A stretch of DNA of 64,000 nucleotides from Rhodanobacter sp. LX-99 (GCF_018599185.1 NZ_JAHFVL010000003.1:434001-498000); one strand, 5' to 3'. Positions 43,497-53,233 are shown, counted from the stretch's first letter. Numbers and translations: made by a program. The notes: generated from the sequence alone by a model not told the origin.

Positions 43497-45161
43497 ATGT
43501 CCCAAGCCAGCCAGATTCGCCGCGACGTCGGCCCGTTCGCCCTGATGCTTACCGGCCTGGGTTCGATCATCGGTTCGGGCTGGCTGTTCGGCGCGTGGCG
43601 CGCGGCGCAGATCGCCGGCCCGGGGGCCATCTGGGCCTGGGTGATCGGTGCGGCGATCATCATGACGGTGGCGCTGACCTACGCCGAACTGGGGGCGATG
43701 TTTCCCGAATCCGGCGGCATGGTGCGTTACGGCCACTACTCGCACGGCTCGCTGGTCGGTTTCATCGCGGCGTGGGCGAACTGGATCGCGATCGTCTCGG
43801 TGATCTCGGTGGAAGCCGAGGCTTCGGCGCAATACATGTCGTCGTGGAAGTGGCAGTGGGCGAAGGACCTTTATCACCAGATGCCCGGGGGGCACGGCGA
43901 GCTGAGCACCAACGGCCTGCTGATCGCCGCGGCGCTGGTGGTGATGTATTTCCTGTTCAACTTCTGGAGCGTCAAGCTGTTCGCGCGCTCGAACACCGCG
44001 ATCACCCTGTTCAAGCTGATCATCCCCGCGCTCACCGCGGTGCTGCTGATCGCCAGCGGTTTCCATGCCGAGAATTTCAGCGTCGGCATCCACGGCGAGC
44101 TGCACAAGACCGACTTCCCCTCGATCCTCACGGCCGTCGCGATCGCCGGCATCGTGTTCAGCTTCAACGGATTCCAGAGCCCGGTGAACCTGGCCGGCGA
44201 AGCGCGCAACCCGGGCAAGAGCATACCGTTCGCGATCGTCTGCTCGATCTTGCTGGCCACGGTGGTCTACGTGTTGCTGCAGGTGGCGTTCATTGGCGCG
44301 GTACCGCGGGAAATGCTGGCCAACGTCGGCTGGCACGGGATCGATTTCAGCTCGCCGTTCGCCGACCTGGCGATCATCCTGGGCCTGCAGTGGCTGGCCA
44401 CGCTGCTGTTCATCGATGCGGTGATCAGCCCCAGCGGCACCGGCATGACCTACACCGCCACCACCGCGCGGATGCTCTACGGCATGGAGCGCAACGGCAC
44501 GCTGCCGAAGATCCTCGGCCGCGTGCACCCGAAGTGGGGCATTCCGCGCCCGGCGATGTGGGTGAATCTGGCGGTGTCGTTCATGTTCCTGTTCTTCTTC
44601 CGCGGCTGGGGTTCGCTGGCGGCGGTGATCTCGGTCGCCACGATCATTTCCTACCTCACCGGCCCGGTCAGCGTGATGACGCTGCGTCGCACCGCACCGG
44701 GGCTGCACCGTCCGCTGCGGCTGGGCGGCCTGTCGGTGCTGGCCGGGATCGCCTTCATCATGTCCACCGAATTGCTGTACTGGGCCAAGTGGCCGCTGAC
44801 CGGCGAAATCATCCTGCTGATGGTGGTCGCGTTGCCGGTGTATTTTTACTACCAGGCCAAGTCCGGCTGGCACGATTTCGGGCGGCAGATGAAGGGTGCC
44901 TGGTGGCTGGTGTTCTACCTGCCCACGCTGGCCCTGGTCTCCTGGGCCGGCAGCACTATCTTCGGTGGCAAGGGTTACCTGTCCTACGGCATGGATCTGG
45001 CCGTGGTCGCCGTGATCGGCCTGGTGTTCTACCTGTGGGGCGTGAAGTCCGGCTGGCGCACGCCGTCGGTGGAAGCGGCGGAACTGGAGGCGAGGGTCGA
45101 CCCGAATGCGCCGCTGGTACCGCCGGATGAAGAGACCGCGGAGCGCATCACCGGGCACTGA
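43497..45161 (+). CDS. APC-family amino acid permease
   Basis: 554 aa with ATG at 43497, preceded by AGGAG. Twelve or more membrane segments. The APC signature lies in TM1 (LTGLGSIIGSGWLFGAW) and TM6-8 (FSFNGFQSPVNLAGEARNPGKSIPFA). It resembles aspartate/other amino acid:proton symporters; the substrate cannot be read from sequence. Single gene with its own strong terminator. Confidence 0.9.
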   Translation: MSQASQIRRDVGPFALMLTGLGSIIGSGWLFGAWRAAQIAGPGAIWAWVIGAAIIMTVALTYAELGAMFPESGGMVRYGHYSHGSLVGFIAAWANWIAIVSVISVEAEASAQYMSSWKWQWAKDLYHQMPGGHGELSTNGLLIAAALVVMYFLFNFWSVKLFARSNTAITLFKLIIPALTAVLLIASGFHAENFSVGIHGELHKTDFPSILTAVAIAGIVFSFNGFQSPVNLAGEARNPGKSIPFAIVCSILLATVVYVLLQVAFIGAVPREMLANVGWHGIDFSSPFADLAIILGLQWLATLLFIDAVISPSGTGMTYTATTARMLYGMERNGTLPKILGRVHPKWGIPRPAMWVNLAVSFMFLFFFRGWGSLAAVISVATIISYLTGPVSVMTLRRTAPGLHRPLRLGGLSVLAGIAFIMSTELLYWAKWPLTGEIILLMVVALPVYFYYQAKSGWHDFGRQMKGAWWLVFYLPTLALVSWAGSTIFGGKGYLSYGMDLAVVAVIGLVFYLWGVKSGWRTPSVEAAELEARVDPNAPLVPPDEETAERITGH

Positions 45162-45182
45162 ACCCGACCACCCGTTTGACCC

Positions 45183-45216
45183 GAACGCGCGGCGACGAGC
45201 CGCGCGTTCTTGTTTT
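45183..45216 (+). terminator. Rho-independent terminator, possibly bidirectional
   Basis: A perfect 11-bp stem GAACGCGCGGC / GCCGCGCGTTC with a 5-nt loop is followed by TTGTTTT. It lies between two converging permease genes and just touches the stop of the second. Confidence 0.9.
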
Positions 45217-46802
45217 CAGCGAACGGCCGCCCGCTCGCGGCCGCCCAGCGACAGCAGCACCAGCACGATCGCCAGCACCCCGTAGGCCCCGGCGAACTGC
45301 CACACGATGCTGCGCGAGGCCGCATCGAGCAGCCACGGCAAATAGATGCCACCGGAAAGTTCCACCGAGTGGATCACCCCGAACAGGCTCAGCGCCCCGC
45401 CGAGCAGCAGGATCAGTGCGGCGCGCAGCGGGCGCCGGTCGATCAGCGCCACCACGAAGCTGGCCCAGACCATCGAGGTGATGATGAAGCCGTTGCCCAG
45501 CACGGTGATCACCGCCAGCTCGGAGATGCCGTGCGTGCCGTCGTTGAACAGCTGGGCGAAGTGTTCGGGCGAGACGTAGGCCGGGTCGCTCAGCTTGATC
45601 GTGAGCATCCGCGCGATCGCCGGAAAGAAGCTGAACACCACCGCGGCCGCGTAGCGCATCGGCGTCGCCTCGAATGCCTGCACGGTGATGCCGATCGCCA
45701 CGAACACCAGGATCGGCGCCAGCACCGGCAGCGGCACCAGCTCGACCAGGTTCGACAGATAACCGAACACGCCGCCCAGCCCGATCACGATGCCGGTGAG
45801 CAGGGTATAGCCGCTGCGCGCGCCCATCGCCTTGTACGACGGCTGGCCGATGTACGGCGTGGTCTGCGCCACACCGCCGCAGAAGCCGGCCGCCAGCGTC
45901 GCCAGCGCCTCGACCAGCAGGATGTCGCGGGTGGAATAGTCATCGCCGGCGGCACGCGCGCTCTCGGTGACGTTGATGCCGCCCACCACCATCAGCAGGC
46001 CGAACGGCAGGATCAGCGGCAGGTACGGCACGATGTACGCAAGCCCGTCCACCCACTGCAGGGTCGGCCACGGCAGCGCGAAACGCCATTGCCACGCCGC
46101 CGGCGCGTGGTAGCCCGCACCCAGCCAGCCCAGCGGGCCGAGCCCGTAGTACAGCAGCGCGCCAAGCACGAACGCCACCAGCACGCCGGGCAGTCCGAAC
46201 GGCATCCGCGCGTGCGCCACCAGCGCGTACAGCACCACGCCGAGACCGGCAAAACCCACCACCGGCAGCTTGAGGATCTCCACCAGCGGCAGGAAGCCCA
46301 TCAGCACCAGCGCGATGCCGGCGATCGAACCGAGCAGGCCGGCGCGCGGCACGTGCCGCTGCACCATCGCGCCGAAGAACGACAGCACGAACTTCAGCAC
46401 GCCCATCACCACCAGCGAGGCCATGCCCAGCTGCCAGGTGGCGATCGCCGCGGCGTGTTCGTCCATGCCGCCCTGCCTGAAGCCGAGGAAGGCCGGGCCG
46501 AGCACCAGCAGCGCCATGCCGATGCTGGTCGGCGCATCCAGCCCCAGCGGCATCGCGGTGACGGTGTCGCTGCCGCGGCGCCGCGCCAGCCGGCGCGCCA
46601 TCGCGGTATACGCGAAGTTGCCCAGCAGCACGCCCAGCGCGGTGCCCGGGAACATGCGCAGGAACACGATGTCCGCGGGAAAGCCGAACAGGCCGATCAG
46701 CGCCGCGGCGAGGAAGCCCATGATGGACAGGTTGTCCACCACCAGGCCGAGGAAGCCATTGAGGTCGCCGGGGGCGAACCAGCGGTTGCCTGAAGTGTTC
46801 AC
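45216..46802 (-). CDS. NCS2-like (xanthine/uracil permease-type) membrane protein
   Basis: 528 aa with about twelve membrane segments. The N-terminal part has DNLSIMGFLAAALIGLFGFPADIV and MPLGLDAPTSIGMALLVLGPA. The central part has GGINVTESARAAGDDYSTRDILLVEALATLAAGFCGGVAQTTPYIGQPSYKAMGARSGYT, the region resembling NCS2 permease motifs. The family is annotated only as permease; substrate unknown. It converges with the amino acid permease gene. Confidence 0.75.
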   Translation of the reverse strand: MNTSGNRWFAPGDLNGFLGLVVDNLSIMGFLAAALIGLFGFPADIVFLRMFPGTALGVLLGNFAYTAMARRLARRRGSDTVTAMPLGLDAPTSIGMALLVLGPAFLGFRQGGMDEHAAAIATWQLGMASLVVMGVLKFVLSFFGAMVQRHVPRAGLLGSIAGIALVLMGFLPLVEILKLPVVGFAGLGVVLYALVAHARMPFGLPGVLVAFVLGALLYYGLGPLGWLGAGYHAPAAWQWRFALPWPTLQWVDGLAYIVPYLPLILPFGLLMVVGGINVTESARAAGDDYSTRDILLVEALATLAAGFCGGVAQTTPYIGQPSYKAMGARSGYTLLTGIVIGLGGVFGYLSNLVELVPLPVLAPILVFVAIGITVQAFEATPMRYAAAVVFSFFPAIARMLTIKLSDPAYVSPEHFAQLFNDGTHGISELAVITVLGNGFIITSMVWASFVVALIDRRPLRAALILLLGGALSLFGVIHSVELSGGIYLPWLLDAASRSIVWQFAGAYGVLAIVLVLLSLGGRERAAVR

Positions 46803-46842
46803 GCGGGAAACCTGCCTGGGGTCTGCACGGATGGGTGGCGGC

Positions 46843-47280
46843 TCAGAATGACACGTCCGCCGGCTGGGTCACGCGCAGCACCGACTGATCGCCGGTGCGC
46901 CGCTTCCATGCCGTGCGGATCGCCTCGACCTTGGCGCGGTTCGCTGCCGTGTCCGCATGGTCGATCACCAGCAGCTTCGAGCGCAGCCGCTCGGGACTCG
47001 CCGACTGCGCGCCCTGCCACTGGCCGTAGGCGTCGAGCACGCTGAGGCCGTCGGGGAAGCGCGGCGTCACCTCGCGGTCGAGGAACTCCCGCCAGGCCTT
47101 CTCGCTGATGCCCTGCTGCGGCTGGTCGGCCGGGCCCAGGCCGAAGTACAGCCGGGTGTCGACCCAGCCCTGCGCCTGTGCCGGATGCGTCGCGCCGCCG
47201 TGCCGCACCGCGCCCGGCGCCGTGCAACCGGCAAGCAGGGCGAGCAGGCATGCCAGCGTGGCCAGCGGGCGGGCATTCAT
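46843..47280 (-). CDS. DUF3574 putative lipoprotein
   Basis: 145 aa. A lipoprotein signal ([14 protein letters not shown], Cys near residue 20) precedes a DUF3574 domain: [47 protein letters not shown] and [11 protein letters not shown]. Function unknown. It starts divergently from the third yceI gene. Confidence 0.85.
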   Translation of the reverse strand: MNARPLATLACLLALLAGCTAPGAVRHGGATHPAQAQGWVDTRLYFGLGPADQPQQGISEKAWREFLDREVTPRFPDGLSVLDAYGQWQGAQSASPERLRSKLLVIDHADTAANRAKVEAIRTAWKRRTGDQSVLRVTQPADVSF

Positions 47281-47463
47281 CGAGCCATCTTCTTTTGCAT
47301 TTGGACTTCCGGACGTACGGCAGGCGAGAGTATCGGCAGCAACCGCGCCGTGGCGCAACCGGGAACGGCGGCTCCACCCGGCCACGCACATTGTCGAAAT
47401 CGCACCACCCGGTTCGTCGTCCCTGCAAGCTCCCACTCCTCTCGCCCAAAAAGGAAACCGCCC

Positions 47464-48072
47464 ATGTCGCCCAAGACCCGCACTCTCGGCCATGCACTCG
47501 GCCTGCTCGCCTGGTTGTCGCTGAGCACGGCCAGTGCCGCCGAAGTGAAATACCGGCTGGACCCGGACCACACCTACCCCAGCTTCGAGGCCGACCATCT
47601 CGGCGGGCTGTCGGTATGGCGCGGCAAGTTCAACCACAGCAGCGGCACGGTGACGCTGGACAAGGCTGGCGGCAGCGGCACGGTGAATGTCGTCGTGGAC
47701 ATGAAGAGCGCGGACTTCGGCCAGGACCAGCTCAATGAAAAGGCGCAGGGCGAGGAGCTGTTCGACACGGCGAAATATCCGCGGGCCATATACAAGGGTC
47801 AGCTCGCCGGCTTTGTCGACGGCAAGCCGACCCGCGCGATCGGCACGCTTACCCTGCATGGCGTGACCCGCCCGCTGGAGCTGAAGATCGACAGCTTCAA
47901 GTGCATGCCGCATCCGATGCTGAAACGCGAAGTGTGCGGCGCCGACGCGCTGGCCACGTTCCAGCGCGACGCGTTCGGCATGGACGCCGGCAAACCCTAC
48001 GGCTTCAGCATGGCGGTGACGCTGCGCATCCAGGTCGAGGCGATCGCCGAGGCGGAGACCGCACAACGCTGA
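47464..48072 (+). CDS. YceI-family periplasmic protein (third copy)
   Basis: 202 aa with a signal peptide ([15 protein letters not shown]) and a YceI barrel: [53 protein letters not shown] and [16 protein letters not shown]. It has two Cys ([13 protein letters not shown]) near the C-terminal part that could form a disulfide; the other two copies lack this feature. Monocistronic, some 13 kb from the other yceI genes. Confidence 0.92.
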   Translation: MSPKTRTLGHALGLLAWLSLSTASAAEVKYRLDPDHTYPSFEADHLGGLSVWRGKFNHSSGTVTLDKAGGSGTVNVVVDMKSADFGQDQLNEKAQGEELFDTAKYPRAIYKGQLAGFVDGKPTRAIGTLTLHGVTRPLELKIDSFKCMPHPMLKREVCGADALATFQRDAFGMDAGKPYGFSMAVTLRIQVEAIAEAETAQR

Positions 48073-48081
48073 TCCGCCAAT

Positions 48082-48134
48082 ACACTTTATATTATGTTTT
48101 TATGGCTAATCATGGCTAATAAACACTTTATATT
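48082..48134 (+). promoter_or_regulatory. AT-rich repeats upstream of the hip-type operon
   Basis: ACACTTTATATT occurs at 48082-48093 and 48123-48134. Between them ATGGCTAAT occurs twice at 10-bp spacing (48102-48110, 48112-48120). The segment is strikingly AT-rich against its surroundings and lies about 60 bases before the hipA-like start. Autoregulatory operators are expected here, because toxin-antitoxin pairs usually repress their own promoter. Confidence 0.6.
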
Positions 48135-48193
48135 GGTTTTTCAGGCCGGCAAGAGGTAGACTGTACCCATTTCATTGGGTAGCAGGAATCTGC

Positions 48194-49522
48194 GTGAACC
48201 CTCTCACCGTGCAGCTTCACCTGGACGGCCAATGGCACGACGCCATGGAGCTGGTGTTCCTGCGCCCGGCCGACGGCCACGCCAGCCCCTGCACGCTGGG
48301 CTACCTGGATGCCTACGTCGTGGCGCACATGGAGCGGCTCGGCGCGACCACCGCGGCAGCCGCCAGCGCGACGCTGCCGCTGGACTGGACCATCCGCACC
48401 GAGCCGCAGTGGCCGGCGTTCCTGTTCGACATCGAGCCGAGCGGCGCGGCGCGGCGTTTCCTGCTGCAGCGCCTGGCCCTGCCGGTGCGGGCCGACGACG
48501 CCGCCACCGATCTGCAGCTGCTGGCGCAATGCACGCCGGCACCGGTCGGGCACCTGCGCATCAAGTCCGCGTTCGAGGCGCTGGCCGGACCGTCGGTCGG
48601 CTTCCCGATGGCCGAAGTGGTGGCCCGCGACGCGCGCTTCCTGGAGTACGCCTACGAACAGGGCGCAGCGATCGGCGGCGCCACCGGCGCCGGCGGCGAG
48701 GCGCCCAAGCTGCTGCTCAGCGAGGACGCCGACGGCCTGCTGCACCCGGACGCGACGCTGGACGATGCCCGGGCACGCCGGCACTGGTTCGTGAAGTTCC
48801 CGCGCGGCAGCGGCGGGCCGATCGACCAGGCGATCCTGCGCGCGGAATACTGCTATTACCGCGCCCTGGCGAAGCTGGGTATCACCGCGGTCGGCGGCGA
48901 CGCGATGCGGCTGCAGGAAGCGGCTCGCCCCAGCCTGTGGCTGCCGCGCTTCGATCGTGCCATCACCGCCGGCGCCGTGCGGCGCACCGCGGTGGAATCG
49001 GTCTACGCGCTGGCCGGCGTGACCCGCCCCGGCAGCTACATGACCCATCCGCAGGCAGTCGCCGCGCTGGCTGCGGCCTGGACCGCCGCCGGCCAGGCCG
49101 GCGACGTGCCGGCGCTGCTGCGCGAGTATCTGCGCCGCGACCTGCTCAACCTGGTGCTGGGCAACAGCGACAACCACGGCCGCAACACCGCGGTGCTGCG
49201 CCACGCCGATCGGCTGGAGCTGGCTCCAGTCTACGACCTGGCGCCGATGGTGATGGACGAGGAAGGCATCTCGCGCACCACCAAGTGGCCTGCACCGGCG
49301 GAAGTCGCCGGCGACGTGGACTGGCGCGCCGCCTGCGCGACGCTGCGGCCGTGGGGCGACCCGCAGCGCCTGTACGACGGGCTGCGCGAAGATGCCGAAA
49401 CGCTGCGCGCGCTGCCCGACCTACTGCGCGACCTCGGCCTGCCGCAGGCGGTGTTCGAGCACCCGCGCATCGCGCTGGGCGGACTGGACGCGCGCCTGCG
49501 CCGCTGGGAGCTGCTCGTATGA
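48194..49522 (+). CDS. HipA-family serine/threonine kinase toxin
   Basis: 442 aa with GTG start, AGGA 6-9 nt before it. The HipA kinase core is in the C-terminal half: the ATP-site region WFVKFPRGSGGPIDQAILRAEYCYY, LPRFDR, catalytic loop LVLGNSDNHGRNTAVL, and metal-binding VYDLAPM. Residues 1-190 form the HipA N-terminal beta domain, with a Gly/Ala-rich loop (GGATGAGGEAPKLLL) like that of HipA. HipA toxins phosphorylate aminoacyl-tRNA synthetases and cause growth arrest or persistence. The antitoxin gene follows with a 4-nt overlap. Confidence 0.9.
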   Translation: MNPLTVQLHLDGQWHDAMELVFLRPADGHASPCTLGYLDAYVVAHMERLGATTAAAASATLPLDWTIRTEPQWPAFLFDIEPSGAARRFLLQRLALPVRADDAATDLQLLAQCTPAPVGHLRIKSAFEALAGPSVGFPMAEVVARDARFLEYAYEQGAAIGGATGAGGEAPKLLLSEDADGLLHPDATLDDARARRHWFVKFPRGSGGPIDQAILRAEYCYYRALAKLGITAVGGDAMRLQEAARPSLWLPRFDRAITAGAVRRTAVESVYALAGVTRPGSYMTHPQAVAALAAAWTAAGQAGDVPALLREYLRRDLLNLVLGNSDNHGRNTAVLRHADRLELAPVYDLAPMVMDEEGISRTTKWPAPAEVAGDVDWRAACATLRPWGDPQRLYDGLREDAETLRALPDLLRDLGLPQAVFEHPRIALGGLDARLRRWELLV

Positions 49523-49812
49523 GCGCCTCCCTCGCCGATCGCCAGGCGCTGCTGGCCCAATTGCAGGCGGAACTGCTGGACGGCCGTACCGGCATCGGCG
49601 CGGCCGTGCGCCGGCTGCGCACCGAACTGACCGGCCTGCGTCAGGAGCAGTTCGCCCGCATGTGCCGGATCTCGCTCAACACCTTGCAGCAGCTCGAGCA
49701 CGACCAGGGCAATCCAACCGTGCGTACGCTCAACGCGGTGTTCGCGCCGTTCGGCATGCGCGTGGGCATCGTGTCGCGCACGCCGCCGGCCGGCACCGAC
49801 ACGAAATCCTGA
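49519..49812 (+). CDS. HipB-like HTH antitoxin
   Basis: 97 aa. An XRE-type HTH spans about residues 25-80 (LRTELTGLRQEQFARMCRISLNTLQQLEHDQGNPTVRTLNAVFAPFG), followed by a short tail. It is the expected antitoxin and repressor for the upstream kinase. It is encoded after the toxin and coupled by ATGA, the reverse of the E. coli hipBA order. Confidence 0.88.
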   Translation: MSASLADRQALLAQLQAELLDGRTGIGAAVRRLRTELTGLRQEQFARMCRISLNTLQQLEHDQGNPTVRTLNAVFAPFGMRVGIVSRTPPAGTDTKS

Positions 49813-49815
49813 AGC

Positions 49816-50898
49816 TCAGGCCAGCGCCAGCACGTCGCCCAGCAGCGCCTGCGCGGTCACCTCCGGCCCCGCGCCCGGCCCCTGGATCACCAGCGGCTGG
49901 GCGTGGTAACGGGTGGTGGTGAGCGCGAACTGGTTGTCGGTGCCGTACAGCCGTGCGGCGGGATGGGTGAGCGGCACTTCGACCAGGCCGACGCGGGCGT
50001 GGCCACGCTGGTTGAGCCGCGCCAGGAAACGCAGCACGCAGCCACGCGAGCTGGCCTGCGCGTGGCGTGCGGCCAGCGGCGCGTCGAGTTCCTCCAGCCG
50101 CGCCAGGAACGCTTCGGTGCTCAGCCCGCGCAGCGCCTCGGGCACCAGGCCGTCCACCTGCACCTCGTCGGTGCCCAGCGCGAAGCCGGCGTTGCGGGCG
50201 ATGATCAGCAGCTTGCGCGCCACGTCTTCGCCGGACAGGTCCGAGCGCGGGTCGGGTTCGGTGTAGCCGAACTGGCGCGCCTCGCGCAGCAGCTCGGAGA
50301 ACGGCCGGCTGCCGTCGTACTGGTTGAACAGCCACGATAGCGAACCGGAGAACACGCCTTCGAGCGTGAGCAGGCCGTCGCCGCAGGTGCGCAGCCGACG
50401 CAAGGTGGACAGCACCGGCAGGCCGGCGCCCACCGTGGCCGAATCGCCGTAGCGTCCGCCGCCGGCCAGCGCGGCCTGCAACGCACGCCAGCCGGACAGT
50501 TCGCCGCCGGCCAGCGCCTTGTTCGCGGTGACCACATGGTAGCCGCGCGCCAGCCACTCGGCGTGGCGCGATGCCAGCGCCGTGCTGGCGGTAGCGTCGA
50601 TGATCACCTTCACCGCCGCGGCGCTGTCGTCCAGCGCCGCGAGCAGGCTGGCGTTGTCGCGCGGGGCGCCGTGCTGGTTCAGCTGCTCGCGCAGGTTGCG
50701 CTGGGCCAGGCTGACCGGATCGGTCTGCTGGCGGCGCGAGTTCGCCGCGCCGACCAGCCGCAGCGAACCCGCGGCGGAGGTGTTGAGCAGCTTCAGCAGC
50801 GCGCCGCCGACCACGCCGGTGCCGAGCAGCACGATCGCGATGGCGGAAGATGCTTCGCTCCTTGCGGCCGCCGCGCGCTCGGCCAGCACCGCGCTCAT
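49816..50898 (-). CDS. Homoserine dehydrogenase (monofunctional, no ACT domain)
   Basis: 360 aa. The Rossmann NAD(P) motif is IVLLGTGVVGGALLKLL, the catalytic region has VVTANKALAG and GDSATVGAGLPVLSTLRRL, then GSLSWLFNQYDGSRPFSELLREARQFGYTEPDPRSDLSGEDVARKLLIIAR. It reduces aspartate semialdehyde to homoserine. No C-terminal ACT domain is present, so feedback regulation by amino acids through ACT is not expected. It is the third gene of the SAM-riboswitch operon, coupled to the PLP enzyme gene by ATGA. Confidence 0.94.
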   Translation of the reverse strand: MSAVLAERAAAARSEASSAIAIVLLGTGVVGGALLKLLNTSAAGSLRLVGAANSRRQQTDPVSLAQRNLREQLNQHGAPRDNASLLAALDDSAAAVKVIIDATASTALASRHAEWLARGYHVVTANKALAGGELSGWRALQAALAGGGRYGDSATVGAGLPVLSTLRRLRTCGDGLLTLEGVFSGSLSWLFNQYDGSRPFSELLREARQFGYTEPDPRSDLSGEDVARKLLIIARNAGFALGTDEVQVDGLVPEALRGLSTEAFLARLEELDAPLAARHAQASSRGCVLRFLARLNQRGHARVGLVEVPLTHPAARLYGTDNQFALTTTRYHAQPLVIQGPGAGPEVTAQALLGDVLALA

Positions 50899-52082
50899 GC
50901 GAGCACCCGGCGTTTGGACGTCTGTACGGCTGCGGCGCGGACCAGCGCCGCGTCGAGGTCGCGCAGCAGGTCGTCGCCATCCTCGATGCCTACCGACAGC
51001 CGCAGCAGGCTGTCGGCGATGCCGGCAGTGCGGCGCGCCTCCGGCGCCATCGACGCGTGGGTCATGCTGGCCGGGTGCGCGATCAGGCTTTCCACGCCGC
51101 CCAGCGATTCGGCCAGAGAGAAGTACTGCAGGCCGTCGACGAACGCCTCGATCTGCGCCACGTCGCCGTCCAGTTCGAAGCTCAGCATCGCGCCGAAACC
51201 CTGTTGCTGGCGTGCCGCCAGCGCATGGCCGGGATGGCTGGCCAGGCCGGGGTAATACACCTTGCGCACGGCCGCGTGCGCGTCCAGCCGTTCGGCGATG
51301 CGCGCGGCGTTCTCCTGGTGCTGGCGCAAGCGCACGCCGAGCGTGCGCAGGCCGCGCAGGGTGAGGTAGCTGTCGAACGGCGCGCCGGTGAGGCCGTTGC
51401 AGTTGGCCCACCACTTCAGCTGTTCGAATACCGCGGCGTCGCGCGCCACCGCCGCGCCGCCCACCACGTCGCTGTGGCCGTTGATGTACTTGGTGGTGGA
51501 GTGCACCACCACGTCGGCGCCGAGCAGCAACGGCTGCTGCAGCGCCGGCGACAGGAAGGTGTTGTCGACCACCAGCAAGGCGCCCGCCGCGTGCGCGGCC
51601 TGCGCCACGTGGCGGATGTCGGTGATGCGCAGCAGCGGGTTCGACGGCGTCTCCACCCACACCAGCGCCGGCTTGCGCGCCAGGCCGGCGGCCAGCGCCA
51701 CGCTGTCGGTGAGGTCGGCGAACTCGACCTGGAAACGGCCCTTTTTCGCCCACGCGTCGAGCAGCCGCCAGGTGCCGCCGTAGCAGTCGTGCGCCGCCAG
51801 CACGGTGGCGCCGGCCGGCACCAGTTCCAGCGCCAGCGCCACCGCCGACATGCCGCTGGAGGTCACCACCGCGCCGACGCCCTGCTCCAGTTCCGCCAGC
51901 GCATCGCCGAGCAGGTCGCGGGTCGGGTTGCCGCTGCGCGAGTAGTCGTACGCGCGCTTGCGGCCGAAACCCGCGAAGCTGTAGTTGGTCGACAGGTGCA
52001 GCGCGGGCACCACGGCGCCGTGCTGGGTGTCGCTCTCGATCCCGGCGCGCACGGCGCGGGTACAGGGGGCGGGTTCGGTCAT
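50895..52082 (-). CDS. Cystathionine gamma-synthase/O-succinylhomoserine sulfhydrylase family
   Basis: 395 aa, a Cys/Met-metabolism PLP enzyme. PLP Lys is in HSTTKYINGHSDVVGG, and family motifs are YDYSRSGNPTRDLL, SSGMSAVALALEL, DCYGGTWRLL, VDNTFLSPALQQPLLLGAD and GGVESLIAHPASMTH. Placed after metX and before homoserine dehydrogenase, it uses the activated homoserine made by MetX to form cystathionine (MetB) or homocysteine (MetZ); sequence alone does not separate these. Confidence 0.92.
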   Translation of the reverse strand: MTEPAPCTRAVRAGIESDTQHGAVVPALHLSTNYSFAGFGRKRAYDYSRSGNPTRDLLGDALAELEQGVGAVVTSSGMSAVALALELVPAGATVLAAHDCYGGTWRLLDAWAKKGRFQVEFADLTDSVALAAGLARKPALVWVETPSNPLLRITDIRHVAQAAHAAGALLVVDNTFLSPALQQPLLLGADVVVHSTTKYINGHSDVVGGAAVARDAAVFEQLKWWANCNGLTGAPFDSYLTLRGLRTLGVRLRQHQENAARIAERLDAHAAVRKVYYPGLASHPGHALAARQQQGFGAMLSFELDGDVAQIEAFVDGLQYFSLAESLGGVESLIAHPASMTHASMAPEARRTAGIADSLLRLSVGIEDGDDLLRDLDAALVRAAAVQTSKRRVLA

Positions 52083-52120
52083 CAGGAGATCTCCGGTTCT
52101 TGTCGTGCGGGGGCGGGGAA

Positions 52121-53143
52121 TCAGGCCAGCGCTTCGCGCAACAGCGGCGCGAGCTGCTCGGGTTCTTTCAGGAAGGCGTCGTGGCCATAGGGCGACTCGA
52201 CCACTTCCAGCGTGGCCGGACCATGCAGGCGGCGCTGCAGCTCGCACAGGTCGGCCAACGGCACCAGCCGGTCGGAGGGGAAGCCGATCAGCGTGGCCGG
52301 GGTGGGAATCCGCTCGGGCTTGATGTCGTGCAGGTCGATCGATTCGGACAGCGCAAGGAAGCGGTCCGCGTCGAAGCGCTCGACGAAGCGGCGGCCCTGG
52401 TGCGCCAGGTAGTCCTCGACCGGGAAATGGAAGCGCTCCTCGCGCCATTCCGGGCCGCCGGCGAAACGCCGGCCGAACTCGGCGCTGCCGCGGTAGGTGG
52501 TGATCGCCAGCTGGCGCGCCAATGCCAGCGCCTCGTCGGCCTGGCCGCTGGCCTGGCCCAGCCGCACGATGCCGCGCTGCACGCTGCGCTGCGCGGTGCT
52601 GAGCGGGTGCGGCCGGTGCGCGCCGGCCAGCAGCAGCAGGCGCTCGACACTGCGCGGATGCCGCGCGGCGAACGCCAGCGCCACCATGGCGCCATAGGAC
52701 GAACCGATGAAAGCGCGTGCCTGCGCAATGCCCAGCTCGCCCAGCAGCGCGGCCAGCGCATCGGCCTGGTCCTCGCTGGAGACCGAACCGGCGCCGAGCC
52801 GGTCCGGGGTGAGCCAGTCGATCGCCAGCACGCGCCAGCGCTCGAGGTCGACCGCCGCGCCGCTGCCGACCAGCGCCTGCCACCAGCCCGGCGCGGCATC
52901 GCCGTCCAGCGCGGTGACGTCGCGGTCGGCCGAGATGCCGCCCTGCACGATCACGGTAGGCGCACCCGCCGCGCCGCACCACAGGTAGCTCACCTCGACC
53001 TCGCGCGGGCCGCTGCCGTATTTCGGGCTGAGCCGCAGCCGGCGCGTGCTGCGCTGGGCGGTCAGCCGCACGCTCGGCTCGGGAAGAACGGCGAAGGCGG
53101 CCTGGCTGGCTTCGGTGCAGCGGGTTTCGGGCAGGAACGTCAT
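52121..53143 (-). CDS. metX: Homoserine O-acyltransferase, MetX type
   Basis: 340 aa with ATG at 53143 preceded by GGAGAG; the frame stays open upstream through the riboswitch but that is not coding. It has an alpha/beta-hydrolase fold: oxyanion region VIVQGGISADRDV, nucleophile Ser in FIGSSYGAMVALAFAARHP, Asp in GFPSDRLVPLADL and His in SPYGHDAFLKEP. Xanthomonadales enzymes of this subgroup use succinyl-CoA, but acyl specificity is inferred. First gene of the operon with the PLP enzyme and homoserine dehydrogenase, under SAM-I control. Confidence 0.92.
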   Translation of the reverse strand: MTFLPETRCTEASQAAFAVLPEPSVRLTAQRSTRRLRLSPKYGSGPREVEVSYLWCGAAGAPTVIVQGGISADRDVTALDGDAAPGWWQALVGSGAAVDLERWRVLAIDWLTPDRLGAGSVSSEDQADALAALLGELGIAQARAFIGSSYGAMVALAFAARHPRSVERLLLLAGAHRPHPLSTAQRSVQRGIVRLGQASGQADEALALARQLAITTYRGSAEFGRRFAGGPEWREERFHFPVEDYLAHQGRRFVERFDADRFLALSESIDLHDIKPERIPTPATLIGFPSDRLVPLADLCELQRRLHGPATLEVVESPYGHDAFLKEPEQLAPLLREALA

Positions 53144-53233
53144 GGAACTCTCTCCGGTCGGCATCGCCCTGCGAAGCACCGGAAAGGTCGCCAACCGCGG
53201 ATTCGGCGGCAGACCGCCGCGAGCCGGATGACG

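Noticed and set aside
48082..48134. Direct repeats considered as a minimal CRISPR array.
   Set aside because: Repeats of 9 and 12 bp with irregular spacing and no cas genes fit operators better.
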